Both the position numbers and the translations under genes were made by a program. From contig JAKZHN010000002.1 of assembly GCA_037179335.1 (NCBI GenBank), positions 1,054,001-1,118,000 of the forward strand: 64,000 nt of DNA. Direction: 5' to 3'. Each line of letters starts with the position of its first letter. Position 1 is the stretch's first letter. This DNA comes from Cyclaneusma minus. Its lineage: Eukaryota; Ascomycota; Leotiomycetes; Marthamycetales; Marthamycetaceae. The notes under the pieces were generated by a model that ran no database searches, was not told where the DNA came from, and worked only from the letters and a program-made list of their open reading frames with translations. This document shows positions 55,311 to 64,000 of the stretch, piece by piece.

Positions 55311-58076
55311 ATGGCGTCGCAGCCTCCTTCACAGCCGCCCTCGAAGCAGGGTCTGAAGAAATGGTGGAATGCTTTCAGTAACCAGAGAAAGTCACAAGAT
55401 ATTGGTGCGTATTTCTGCTCTGTCCTCATCGTCCGTCTCGGGCCATGTGATGGGCCATGTTTTTTGTTCTTCGCAGTGAACTGTTTCTGTCTGTGAACCT
55501 CATGTGCTGTGTATGATACTTTCTGTGAACTACTGCTAACTCAAGTGCCCATGCAGTACCTGCGCCGTCCGGAATCTTTGGCGTGCCTCTACGAACCAGC
55601 ATCCAATACGCAAATGTCGCAATTTCTCTCCTCGACGAGAACGGAAAGAGTTATATCTATGGCTATGTTCCCATCGTGGTTGCGAAATGTGGTGTATTTC
55701 TCAAAGAGAAGGGTAAGGGATTCGTTCCGCTCCATTGAGACTGAGACACAGTGTTGACGGAGCTTCGTAGCAATGGACGTCCAAGGAATCTTTCGGCTTG
55801 CAGGTGCAGAGAAACGCATCAAGGAACTCAAGGCCGAATTCGATACTCCCGATAGATATGGAAAGGGACTCGTCTGGGATGGCTACACTGTCCACGATGC
55901 TGCCAACGTCCTACGAAGATACCTGAACGAACTCCCGGAGCCGATCGTTCCCCTGAACTTGTACGAACGTTTCAGGGATCCATTACGCTCAATCGTCAGG
56001 CCTCAAGCGAATATGTACAAACAACAAGGGGCTTCATCGGCGGGCTCGCATGCATCTACTGATCAGCTCGGACCCCAAGGTACTGAACACTTCCCTCCAG
56101 CTTTCGACCGACAGGCTGCGATCCGTACATACCAGCAGCTGATTACTGAGCTGCCACCTCTGAATCGCCAACTGTTGCTCTACATCCTCGATTTGCTCGC
56201 AGTCTTTGCCTCCAAACAGGAGGTTAATCTGATGACCCCTAGCAACTTGTCAGCAATCTTTCAACCCTGTATGCTGTATCACCCGAAGCATGAAATGGAG
56301 CCAAGAGAGTATCTCCTGAATCAGGATGTGGTCATTTTCTTGATCGAACAGCAAGACTGGTTCCTGATTGGAATGCCAGGCACTGGTGCTGATGAAGAGA
56401 CTGTGAAGGAGATATCGCAAGGCCCAGCCACGCCACAAGCCACGCCTACTACCCCCACTCCCGGCAGATCAAAGACTGTTGGTCGATCAACATCGAATGC
56501 GAGTGTGGTATCAAGATCAGGTGCCGTTCGCAGGCACGCATCTACAGCTTCAAGACATTCTCGTCAGTCAAATGGTACTGCAAGCCCTGCGAGTCCAGCT
56601 TATCCCACCCTCGGAAGTGGTGTGGGAGTTCATCGCAGTAATACTGTGCCTTCTAAGAAATCTCCCGGCTTACCAGGTGGCAGGATGGTGAGGCCCTCGG
56701 CATCACCCGCTACTTCATCTATGGAGGCCGCAGTGTCAGCAAATCACGCAGCACCCACTCAAGACGTCATAGTCCCCCTTCCTACAGAACAAAAGAGAGA
56801 CATCTCGCCAGCCGCTGGCTCCCTCGCAACTACGGGGGCACCATCATTGTCTGGCTTAGCACCTTCGACCAGCACAGAAAATCCGGGGAGGAGTCAGGAA
56901 AGATTGCTCGGGCCTCAATACAACAAGCAAGAGACGGCTACTCCCCAGAAAGAAGCGCCGAAAGAGCAGTTTCTCTCATCCCTCTTTTCCCGATCCCCCA
57001 CCGAAGCATCCGAGAAACGGCAACCAAACAAACTGAAGAAGAAACGAGTAGTGTCAGGTAGTTCGAATCCAAGCGCTCAAAGTTCGACCAACTCCCTCCA
57101 TGCCGGCAGTAATCTTGGCTCGCCCCGGGTCAACGCGATGCAGGGTTCAGACGTCATTGAGCACTCTTCCTTGGCGAACTCCTCCACTGATGGCCCGTCA
57201 GGAATGATGATTCCAGAACCCCTCCTTGAAGAAATAAAGGAGACAGAGACCAGCATACCTAACGAAAGTCGCACCAAACCCAATGAACCGGCTCCGGCTG
57301 CTTCGACTGAGGAGTCTCATCCTTCTGCACCTGCTCCGGAGCCTGCTCCGGCTCCGAAGTCTGACCGTTCTTCTGCTCGCTCGCCGGCTCGTTCTCATTC
57401 TTCTATGCACCAGTCAGAGCAGGATCTGGGCGACATGGCATTTGATGCTGTAGACTCACCGACGGTCCAGGCGGAGAAGGCGGAGAGGCGCCGAAGATGG
57501 CGCCTTTCAAGGCGTCAAGAAGGGAGGGCATTGTCTGCTAGCGGTAGTCAGCCGCCGCTCCCACAAAGCGGCGCTCATGATGTGCAGCAGAAGACGATTG
57601 ATGAGAACAAAGCCTCGCCATCTGCAGATCCGCCACGCAAGAGCTTCTCTGCCTTGGACGCTACTCACCGCGTAGGTGGAGACGCTGCTGCTGATGTTCA
57701 GAGTAGTGGTCGTGAAGTGGTGTTTGGAGAATCTGCTGGTAGTCCTGGTGGTCAGAATACGGAGAACGGAGGACGAGATGAGAAGAAGGGCCCAATCGAC
57801 TGGCTCAAACAGAAGTTGGAGGAGCGACGGGGACGTGATGCAGACAAGGAGAGGAGCAAGAAATCACTCTCGGTTGAACGTACTGGTAGCGAAGGCTTTG
57901 GTGGTGGTGTGCGCGGCAATTCGGTGGATGCTATTGTCAAACAAGGTGGTGAGGGTGTTGGAGGTTCGACGGCGCCTATGGGTGGTGGTTCTGGGGATCA
58001 TGTGGTTCAGGGCTCGCAAGCTGCGACGACGACATCATCGGATATGGGCGCCCGGGATTCTGTTGCTGCTTCTTGA
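55311..58076 (+). CDS. Rho GTPase-activating protein, Sac7/Bag7 type
   Basis: Three exons, 55311-55404, 55557-55712 and 55771-58076, both introns phase 1 (152 bp with branch site TGCTAAC, and 58 bp), giving 851 residues. The RhoGAP domain spans about residues 35-255. FGVPLRTSIQYANVAISLLD and YGYVPIVVAKCGVFLKEK precede the arginine-finger motif GIFRLAG (Arg about 92). The downstream KGL...LRRYLNELPEPIVP and LLAVFA...NLMTPSNLSAIFQP motifs complete the fold. In yeast, Sac7 turns off Rho1 to control actin and cell-wall signalling. The rest (about 260-851) is a long Ser/Pro-rich, likely disordered tail with basic patches (KKKR, RRRRWRLSRR) and Glu/Lys-rich helix (WLKQKLEERRGRDADKERSKK), a common regulatory tail in filamentous fungi. 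Confidence 0.88.
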
Positions 58077-58169
58077 GCGAGATACCAAATATGTCCGGCG
58101 GGATGGCTTTTTTGTTGGTCGTTATTTTGTGGGCAGGCTGTGTTAATGGAAGATGATTACTATTTGTAA

Positions 58170-58214
58170 ATTTTGACACGTCTAAACACGTCTAAACACG
58201 TCCAAACACGTTGA
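58170..58214 (+). repeat. 10-bp tandem repeat
   Basis: About four copies of CACGTCTAAA / CACGTCCAAA in a row, at the start of the leader region of the next gene. Confidence 0.6.
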
Positions 58215-58371
58215 CGTGACCACCTGAACATCTCGACACGCTGATACGACTTCACCGCGACTTCTACACACAAATACCGATCGTCTTGTCCTGCTCCTGC
58301 GACCTGATCATCACCCACAGCAACGACTTCAAGATCCTCCTTCCAAATTCGACAAGTTCGACCTATCCAGA

Positions 58372-58612
58372 GTAAGTCCTTCACTTCCCTGTCGAAACCT
58401 CAGTCTGACAGTCAGCTAACCCACGTCCATCAGCTCCAAGATCATCTTTCAGATCTCACCAAGCCCTTCAATCAAGAGTAAGTCCTTCAATTCCCCATCA
58501 AACCTCCAGTCTGACAGTCATCTAACAATCACAGGTCTCTCATTCAAGTCAAGAGTACGTCCTGCCCCCTACAACGAGTCCCCCAGTCCAAGAACCAGCT
58601 AACAAATCACAG
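58372..58612 (+). promoter_or_regulatory. 5' leader with three small introns
   Basis: Three GT-AG introns with clear CTAAC branch sites are visible: 58372-58433, 58478-58534 and 58555-58612. The first two are alike in sequence (GTAAGTCCTTCA...TCTGACAGTCA...CTAAC), indicating duplication of an intron-exon unit inside the untranslated leader. Splicing is inferred from signals only. Confidence 0.55.
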
Positions 58613-58633
58613 CCACCTCCATCAGTCAAGAGC

Positions 58634-58999
58634 ATGTTCGCCCCTTCCCTACCAGCCCCTCAGTCCCTTCATGCACTCGCAGTCCAGCAACAAGCCCCCA
58701 AGCTAACAGGCACAGTGAACGACCTCACCATCGCCGCCATGCTCACCATGGCCGTCCTCTCCCCCTACCTCCTCCGCCTCTCCATGCCCGCTCTCCTCAC
58801 GGCCCTCGCCACCTTCCTCGCCATCATCTTCGCCATCAACAATGCCGACAATGTCGCCAGCGGCACCACGTCTTTCCTCGACATTCTCGCTGTTTGGGGA
58901 TATGCTTTCTGCGTTGTTGGGGTTCCGGTTGTGGTGTGGGGCGTGTATGAGGTTTATTGGGAGTTTGTTGTGCCGAGGGGTGGCATGTTTAGGGGTTGA
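58634..58999 (+). CDS. small multi-pass membrane protein (paralogue 1)
   Basis: A 121-residue protein. After a polar start of about 30 residues come hydrophobic segments at about 32-48, 50-70 and 82-108 (for example AAMLTMAVLSPYLL, LLTALATFLAIIFAI and ILAVWGYAFCVVGVPVVVW). It ends YEVYWEFVVPRGGMFRG. No known family was recognised. Its leader has three predicted introns. It is paralogous to the next gene: both share the INNADNVAS / AIPDTSVAD-type loop, a DxxAVxxxYA segment, a V-W-x-x-Y/W-x-V-W motif and leader sequence (CTCGACACGCTGATACG against CTCGACACGTTGATACG). Confidence 0.6.
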   Translation: MFAPSLPAPQSLHALAVQQQAPKLTGTVNDLTIAAMLTMAVLSPYLLRLSMPALLTALATFLAIIFAINNADNVASGTTSFLDILAVWGYAFCVVGVPVVVWGVYEVYWEFVVPRGGMFRG

Positions 59000-59329
59000 T
59001 GGGGGTGATTTGGGGAGTGGGGGAGGGGGATGGGGATAAGGGATGGGGGAAATGGGGGTGTAGGATAGTGGGAATGGGAATGAGAATGCTTTGAAATTCA
59101 ATGTCTGATGCGGTGAGTGTGATTGCGGTGATTAATAAAAGTGTAAACCTTGACAGCGCCTCCGTCCGAATGTCTTGCTGAACTTTGTCTCGACACGTTG
59201 ATACGTGTTTACTGCCAAATTACACGTACAATCACGATCTGTCTGTCCAAGCTCCATCATCGTGATCATCACCACACGCTCTCACATCAAGACCCTCTCA
59301 ACAAAGCCAATCTACACCATCAGCCAGAA

Positions 59330-59874
59330 GTAAGTTCTTTCCCTTCCCTTTCGAATTGTCAATGTGGCAGTTGGCTAACAATCCATGCAGATTCAATCAG
59401 TCAAGAGTACGTCCTTACCCTACAAATCCAACTCCCCAGTCCCAGGATCATCTCGCGATTCAGGGATCACCTCGCAGTCCCAAACCTACTAACAAAATAC
59501 CAGTGGCTGTCACCTTCAACCTCTTCCTCGTCCACTTCGTCGCCTTCCTCCTCGCCCACCTCACCACCTTCCTCGCCTTCCTCCTCCTCCACACCGTCTC
59601 CCATCTCGCCCTCCCCGGCATCTACACCATCCGCTTCCCCGCCAAACTCCTCGCCGTCATCCTCCTCGTCGCCATCCTCCTCCTCCTTCTCAACGCCTCC
59701 ATCTACCTCCCCGCCATCCCCGACACCAGCGTTGCCGACAACTTCGCCGCTGTGGGAATTGTTTATGCTGTTTTTTATGCTGTTTGTTTTGCGCTGGGTT
59801 TGTGTGGCGTGGTGGTTTATTGGGTGCTGTGGGGGGTGTGGGGTGTTGATTTGATGAACGTGGGAATGGGATAG
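59330..59874 (+). CDS. small multi-pass membrane protein (paralogue 2), split start codon
   Basis: The leader intron 59330-59390 (GTAAGT...GCAG) is followed by a 16-base exon and a second intron 59407-59503 (GTACGT...CTACTAAC...CCAG). Splicing joins A (59406) to TG (59504-59505) and makes the start codon. The coding sequence is therefore 59406 plus 59504-59874, 123 residues: MAVTFNLFLVHFVAFLLAHL, then hydrophobic segments near 5-35, 48-66 and 82-112, ending GVWGVDLMNVGMG. No other ATG fits the family N-terminus. Unspliced reading would add an intron-encoded polar N-terminus. It is a tandem duplicate of the 58634 gene; function unknown. Confidence 0.6.
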
Positions 59875-61195
59875 GGGGTGGGTTGGGGATTGGGGTGCGA
59901 GCTGGGAATGGCCCCGGATGGGGGGTTTGTTAAGCGCTGAAATGGTGCATGGTATACCATATAAATGGTATGAACTGATCGAAAGCTGGACACGGATGAG
60001 GTGATTGTGACTGTGATCTGGGGATATGGCGTTTGTGGGTTTGGTAAATTGGAGATGAGCGACGAGGGAATGGTCCACTTGTAAGTCTCGATGCTGGAGG
60101 CGTGGGAGACATTGATCAGGGTGTATAGCGGTCTTTTTATCGGGAAGCTTGTATCTTCTATGCTGTCTGTGAGTGGGTGAGTGGCTTTGAAGTTGGGATT
60201 AGGGGTGGTGCTTATGTAAGCGCCAAGGATATCGCGCTGGGTGAGGTTTGAACTTCTGCGAGTTGCTGAAAAAATGGAGAGGGAACTGGATGTTGGGGAG
60301 AGATGGGGAACATTGCTGATTATTTCGGATATTCGTAATTATTTGGGATGTTCAAAACTTCAAAGGAACTTAGGATACTCACTTCGGATATTTTTGCGGC
60401 CTCAGAATGCTGCATTCGAAGGATTCCGATTTCCGAATAACTCGGAGTAATCTCAATCACTCGGAGTATTCCGTACTACTTCGGAGAGTTGTGGGTGTTT
60501 TGACTGATTGGTGGTTTGGTGGTGTGTTGTCACGGTCTGGGGAATCTGGAATGGTAGGAATGACTTGGGGAGACGGGGGGAGAGAAAGAGGTTGCTGACC
60601 TGGGTGAGTTTGGGAAGTTGCTGAAGATACTGGGCCTTGTTAACAGTCTTTCAGATCCTCACCAGTCGCCAGTCACCAGACCGTCGAAGTCACCCAGGCT
60701 CTTTGTCAATCAACAAGATGTCCGTTGTTCACCCAGGACATCGAAGTCATCAGAGCTTGAAGCGATCTTAAGCTGTGAAATCCAAAGTCACCGAGTCTTT
60801 GAATTCAGTGAGAGCTTTGGACTTGTTTAGAGTTTCGAAGTCGTTCAGAACTTTGTTAATCAACTCCGTGTTCTTCAGTCACGCAAATTCCTCAAGTTCA
60901 TAATCACCTAGAACTTCAAAGTCATCGGGGTCATGCAAACATTCGGACCCACAGTTCGACCTAGAGCTTCGAGGTCATACAGAAACTTTCTTGGCATTCC
61001 AAGTCGAGATGCAGTGCTCTCTGCAGTCCAACTCGGATTGCTGGATTGCGCGGCCGTGTAATGACGGTGCTTGCGAATACACTTGAGCTGGTATAAAGAT
61101 GGCGTCACGAAAGCATTTAATGTATTCAGCGACGATGTGACTTGAATGATCCAGTGTGCATTCGTTCAAGAGCCCGAGAAGTCGAAGTAATGTTC
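59875..61195. repeat. intergenic DNA with phrase repeats
   Basis: 60310-60490 contains GGATATTCGTAATTATTTGGG, CACTCGGAGTATTCCGTAC and similar phrases, like those around the X genes. 60640-61000 has a related but distinct set (TCGAAGTCATCAGAGCTT, TCGAAGTCGTTCAGAAC, TTCAAAGTCATCGGGG). No gene is supported. Confidence 0.45.
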
Positions 61196-61290
61196 AATAC
61201 GGCACGGGTTTCGAAAAAAAAAAAGGAAAGCATCCATTGATCCCTAATCATACAAGGTACTCCAGATAAGCACCTACACGGGGGATGAAT
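61196..61290 (-). terminator. 3' element of the 61572-63068 gene
   Basis: The minus strand reads GTGCTTATCTGGAG, CAATGGATGCTTTCC, a run of T, then AAACCCGTGCCGTATT. This matches the order of the element at 1-90 and 18508-18590. The hairpin itself is weak here. Confidence 0.45.
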
Positions 61291-61571
61291 GCAAGGAAAA
61301 TACGTAATAGCAACACAGAAGAGACTGAAAGCAACGCTAAACCCCCTCGTCCCACCGCTCTCCAACCCCCTCCACGCTAAGTCCGCCAAGCCAACACCAC
61401 CGACTCCCCTCCCAATCCCCACTACCCATCCCCCACCGAGCCCAGTCCATCGATTAATCGCTTAAGGGACTGATTGCACCGGTCAAACGCCTGGCTCGAG
61501 GAGCAAAGCCGATGAGCTCATTTCTTGGCAGTCGGCTCACTATTTTCCACTTCCCACCCTCCACCCCCCAT

Positions 61572-63068
61572 CTAGATGAGGTGATGGGTTATTTCATGTC
61601 GGTCGCGCTCGCGCTTGTGCTTGTAGGAGATGCCTCTTCCACGTCTGGCACACATCGTAGCGCGGCAATAATATCTGCCGTCGGGACCGGGTGGTTCTAT
61701 TCGATCCTGCGCGAAAAAATTACGAAAATGCATGGTATTGTTTTGCGGAGCAGCTGCAGGGGGGGCTGGAGCGGCTGGAGCGGCTGGAAGGATGGGAGCG
61801 ACTTGGATGACCGGGACAGCTGTGGCTTGGGCAGCTGGAGCGGCTGGGAGGACGGGAGCGACTTGGATTACCGGGACAGCTGTGGCTTGGGCGACCGCTG
61901 GAGCTTGGGTGACATTTGGGGCTTGCATAGCTGGAGCTTGCACAACAGGGACTTGCGCAGCTGGAACATGGATAGCTGGGGCATGACCAGCTGGGGCATG
62001 GAGAGCTGGGACTAGAGCAGCGGAAACCGAGGGACCAGCGGACTGAACAAGGATCGATGGGCCAGGAACGGTCGGAGCTGGAGCTGCTGCAGGAGGGGCA
62101 ACGCTATTGGCGGCAATTTGTGTGAACGCTGGCGTTCTGGCAATTGATGTCGGAGCCCAACGTGTAGCTGAACCCGAGCGGGCTGTTGGATCTTGACTTG
62201 GAGTGTGTATTGATGGACCTGGAGTCATGAGTGCTCTACCACGCTCCAAGTGCTGGAGATATTCATTGAGCGCTCTTCGCGCTGCTTCCAAGTCATGCGC
62301 ACTCGGTGGGTTGTTCCTAAAGGGTTTGGTGAGGAAGGAGGGAACCCAGTTTGCCCTACGAGGAAGGCCGTCTCGATCCAGCCCCGGTGGTCCCCGGTTC
62401 TCAAGAACACCAGCGAAATTGCCATGTTCTTGAACAGCACCCCCAGCGGGATATGCGGAATGAGTCTCATGTTCTTGGTGAACACCATTAGCGCGATAGG
62501 CGAAAGTGTCATGATGGTTGTTGCAGTTGCTGTTGACTCTCTGTGCAATTGCATGATGTACCGGTGGTCCCTGGCCAGGGAACGTGGCGGCCCCACTGCC
62601 CACTGACCTGGGAGTGGCGGCTGCTGGAGCGTTTTGGTGACCAAATAGCTGTTGCTGAAGCTCTTTCGAGGCAACAGTATTGGGCAATTGGAGTTGGACA
62701 ATGCGGTTTCGAGGCTGTTCGGAATTTGAAGGCGACGAGGCGATGTCTTCTTCATCGAGGTCGGTATTCTCCTCAGCCCCCATATCATTATCCCCCTCTG
62801 TGTTCTCCTCGACTTCGCTATCGTCGTCACGCATATGGTCGGCAGTCTTGGTATTGGCGGCGCCTCTCTTGTGCTTCATGCCGAACTGGTTTGCAGGCAG
62901 GCCGATTTGAGGGTCAAAGTCGTCAGAGGAATTGTCGCTTTCGACGCTGGGGTCGTGTTCGGAGAGAGAGTTGGTATCGCTTCCGGAGGCAGATGCGACG
63001 CCAGATGCGCCATTTGGGCTTTCGCAGTGGTGGGAATTCTTGAAGCGCTTGCGTTGTGAGAAGCCCAT
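61572..63068 (-). CDS. RDRH-family protein, subfamily A (intact)
   Basis: A 498-residue single-exon protein. It starts MGFSQRKRFKNSHHCES, followed by Ser/Asp-rich acidic stretches (about 30-55 and 85-120). NRIVQLQLPNTVASKELQQQL is a block also seen as RIVQLH in the broken copy at 3740. Next come a His/Asn-rich middle and a long Ala/Pro/Val low-complexity region. The latter includes a 20-residue unit present twice in tandem (AQATAVPVIQVAPVLPAAPA and AQATAVPVIQVAPILPAAPA; DNA about 61770-61890). It ends with the finger CRATMC, about 17 residues, HEITHH. Unlike the copy at 1690 no intron is needed. It has the subfamily A upstream element. A nuclear nucleic-acid-binding role is inferred. Confidence 0.72.
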   Translation of the reverse strand: MGFSQRKRFKNSHHCESPNGASGVASASGSDTNSLSEHDPSVESDNSSDDFDPQIGLPANQFGMKHKRGAANTKTADHMRDDDSEVEENTEGDNDMGAEENTDLDEEDIASSPSNSEQPRNRIVQLQLPNTVASKELQQQLFGHQNAPAAATPRSVGSGAATFPGQGPPVHHAIAQRVNSNCNNHHDTFAYRANGVHQEHETHSAYPAGGAVQEHGNFAGVLENRGPPGLDRDGLPRRANWVPSFLTKPFRNNPPSAHDLEAARRALNEYLQHLERGRALMTPGPSIHTPSQDPTARSGSATRWAPTSIARTPAFTQIAANSVAPPAAAPAPTVPGPSILVQSAGPSVSAALVPALHAPAGHAPAIHVPAAQVPVVQAPAMQAPNVTQAPAVAQATAVPVIQVAPVLPAAPAAQATAVPVIQVAPILPAAPAAPAPPAAAPQNNTMHFRNFFAQDRIEPPGPDGRYYCRATMCARRGRGISYKHKRERDRHEITHHLI

Positions 63069-63129
63069 CTTGGTTGGTTCGTGAGAAATCAGGTACGGTT
63101 GTTCAGGCTTGTCGATGGAAAGGGAAGAG

Positions 63130-63215
63130 GGTGACCAGAATTTAAGATATTTGATGCCGCGCTATGCTTAGTCGTGGCAGCGTCCCGCGTTTTAAGCGAG
63201 GACGCTAACCCTAAA
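63130..63215 (-). promoter_or_regulatory. subfamily A upstream element
   Basis: The minus strand reads GGGTTAGCGTCCTCGCTTAAAACGCGGGACGCTGCC...ACTAAGC...GCGCGG, about 90-140 bp before the 63068 start. It is the best preserved copy of the element at 1450. Confidence 0.55.
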
Positions 63216-63309
63216 AATCCTGTTTATATTACGGACAATGGTGATTTGCATTATAATAGACCCGCCGGCAAAAACTCGGGTTCGTAAATTCAATTCCATT
63301 CCGATAATT

Positions 63310-63402
63310 TCACATTTGAGTTGGAACCACCTTATTAAAATGGGGGCAAAAAAAGCATTCATAGCATCTTAATCAATACAGCTCGCTCCAGTGATGCTGG
63401 AG
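63310..63402 (-). terminator. 3' hairpin element of a copy beyond the window
   Basis: CTCCAG-TGATG-CTGGAG at 63386-63402; on the minus strand it continues to ATGAATGCTTTTTTT and GGTGGTTCCAAC. It belongs to a minus-strand unit whose gene must lie right of 64000. Confidence 0.5.
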
Positions 63403-63648
63403 AAAATCAACTACACAGGTGCTGAATGCAAGGGAAAAAGAAACGCAGAAAGCAACGCGACAACAACAACCAAAGCCCCTCGCCTGCATAGGCTTTGGGG
63501 TAAACCCTGCCCGCCTAGGCTTTCCCCCACCATTCTCCAACCACCACGCTGACAGCATCAATTTGTGCAAGTCGGACAGCTCATTGTAGGTTTTCACTCC
63601 GCCGTTGGGCCCGAACTTGAACTTGAGCGTTTTGTCGCGTGGCGCCAT
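63373..63648 (-). CDS. small hypothetical protein inside an RDRH flank
   Basis: A 91-codon frame starting MAPRDKTLKFKFGPNGGVKT, then YNELSDLHKLMLSAWWLENG and a tail rich in Cys and Phe. A 102-bp intron (63655-63756, GTGAGT...CTAG) lies just before the ATG, and an exon ending ATCGAGCTTCTG precedes it. The second half of the frame, from about GGGKPRR, is RDRH-unit flank sequence and even crosses the 3' hairpin, so the natural end may differ. Only the first 40 residues look like a real protein; family not recognised. Confidence 0.35.
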   Translation of the reverse strand: MAPRDKTLKFKFGPNGGVKTYNELSDLHKLMLSAWWLENGGGKPRRAGFTPKPMQARGFGCCCRVAFCVSFSLAFSTCVVDFLQHHWSELY

Positions 63649-63759
63649 TTTGGGCTAGTAGACAGGAGGGTTAGAGGGAGATTGGCAAGCTTGCACAAAC
63701 GTCAGTCCGGATTGCAGCAGGTGAGGCTATCGTTTGAGCGTTGGGGATGAACTCACCAG

Positions 63760-64000
63760 AAGCTCGATCTCTGCTTCAACTGTGCACTGATGGCAGGCCG
63801 AAGACGTAGCTCTAAGTGGTTGACCTTGAGAGCTTCAAGAGCTGGGAGCGGAGCGGAGCTTCAAACCAGCAAGTCTCCATCGAGCCAATACCACAGATTC
63901 CCCTCTCCAATTCCTATTACCCACTCCCTACTCCGCTCAGTCAATCGAGCCCATTATCCATTATTCACTACCCACCATCCGTCCGCCACCCCCTTCTCAC
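63760..64000 (-). repeat. RDRH-unit flank at the right edge
   Basis: The minus strand contains GGGCTCGATTGACTGAGCGG...GGGTAATAGGAATTGGAGAGGGGAATC, homologous to the flank of the 61572 gene at about 61400-61460. This shows the unit continues beyond the window. Confidence 0.5.

Noticed and set aside
1..64000. tRNA, rRNA or CRISPR features
   Set aside because: No convincing B-box/cloverleaf, rRNA core or regularly spaced direct repeats with unique spacers was found by eye. The 22-bp phrases have no spacers and are too diverged for CRISPR.

Overview
The window looks like chromosomal DNA of a filamentous ascomycete (Pezizomycotina, possibly a Dothideomycete; the class is inference). The signs are short GT-AG introns of 42-235 bp, orthologues of SEC59, TIM9 and a Sac7-type RhoGAP, a fungal NACHT (STAND) protein, and two AT-rich blocks whose transposons are eroded by RIP-like C-to-T change.

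Layout. 1-24,250 is an array of at least eight copies of one fast-evolving gene family, here called the RDRH family: an acidic, Lys/Arg-rich N-terminal half, a Pro/Gln/Ser/Ala-rich linker, and a single C2H2 zinc finger at the extreme C-terminus with the signature KRDRDRHERxKH. Copies share an upstream element and a downstream hairpin element, so the repeated unit is larger than the gene. Copies at 1690-3043, 17008-18342 and 61572-63068 look intact. The others carry in-frame stops, lost zinc ligands, truncation or transposon insertions. Flank elements at both ends of the window show that the array continues outside it. A TIR element (4113-4800) and a foldback element (4801-5110) sit inside one copy, and a complete but RIP-eroded LTR retrotransposon (5931-11410, 163-bp LTRs, TTCTG target duplication) lies between two copies.

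24,250-31,400 is gene-poor, with one convincing gene, a C-terminally anchored membrane protein at 27525-28097. 31,440-40,111 is a second AT block of nested LTR elements with a recognisable Ty3/Gypsy reverse-transcriptase remnant.

40,570-46,640 holds a second unnamed family, here called X: X1 (frameshifted), X2 (intact) and X3 (two stops). X1 and X2 share a TATA promoter and a leader built of about 22-bp repeat phrases. A short NACHT protein ends 14 bp from the end of X3. 48,968-59,874 is conserved housekeeping DNA: dolichol kinase, Tim9, a RhoGAP, and a tandem pair of small membrane proteins with intron-rich leaders, one of which builds its start codon across a splice junction. 60,000-64,000 returns to repeat phrases and the RDRH family.

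The most interesting points are: four internal stops in three RDRH copies that all fall on Glu positions (GAR to TAR) in frames that otherwise stay open; the unit structure of that family; an apparent in-place inversion of one copy away from its upstream element; the X family, with a possible ADP-ribosyltransferase-like core; and C-to-T erosion that seems to spare GpC.
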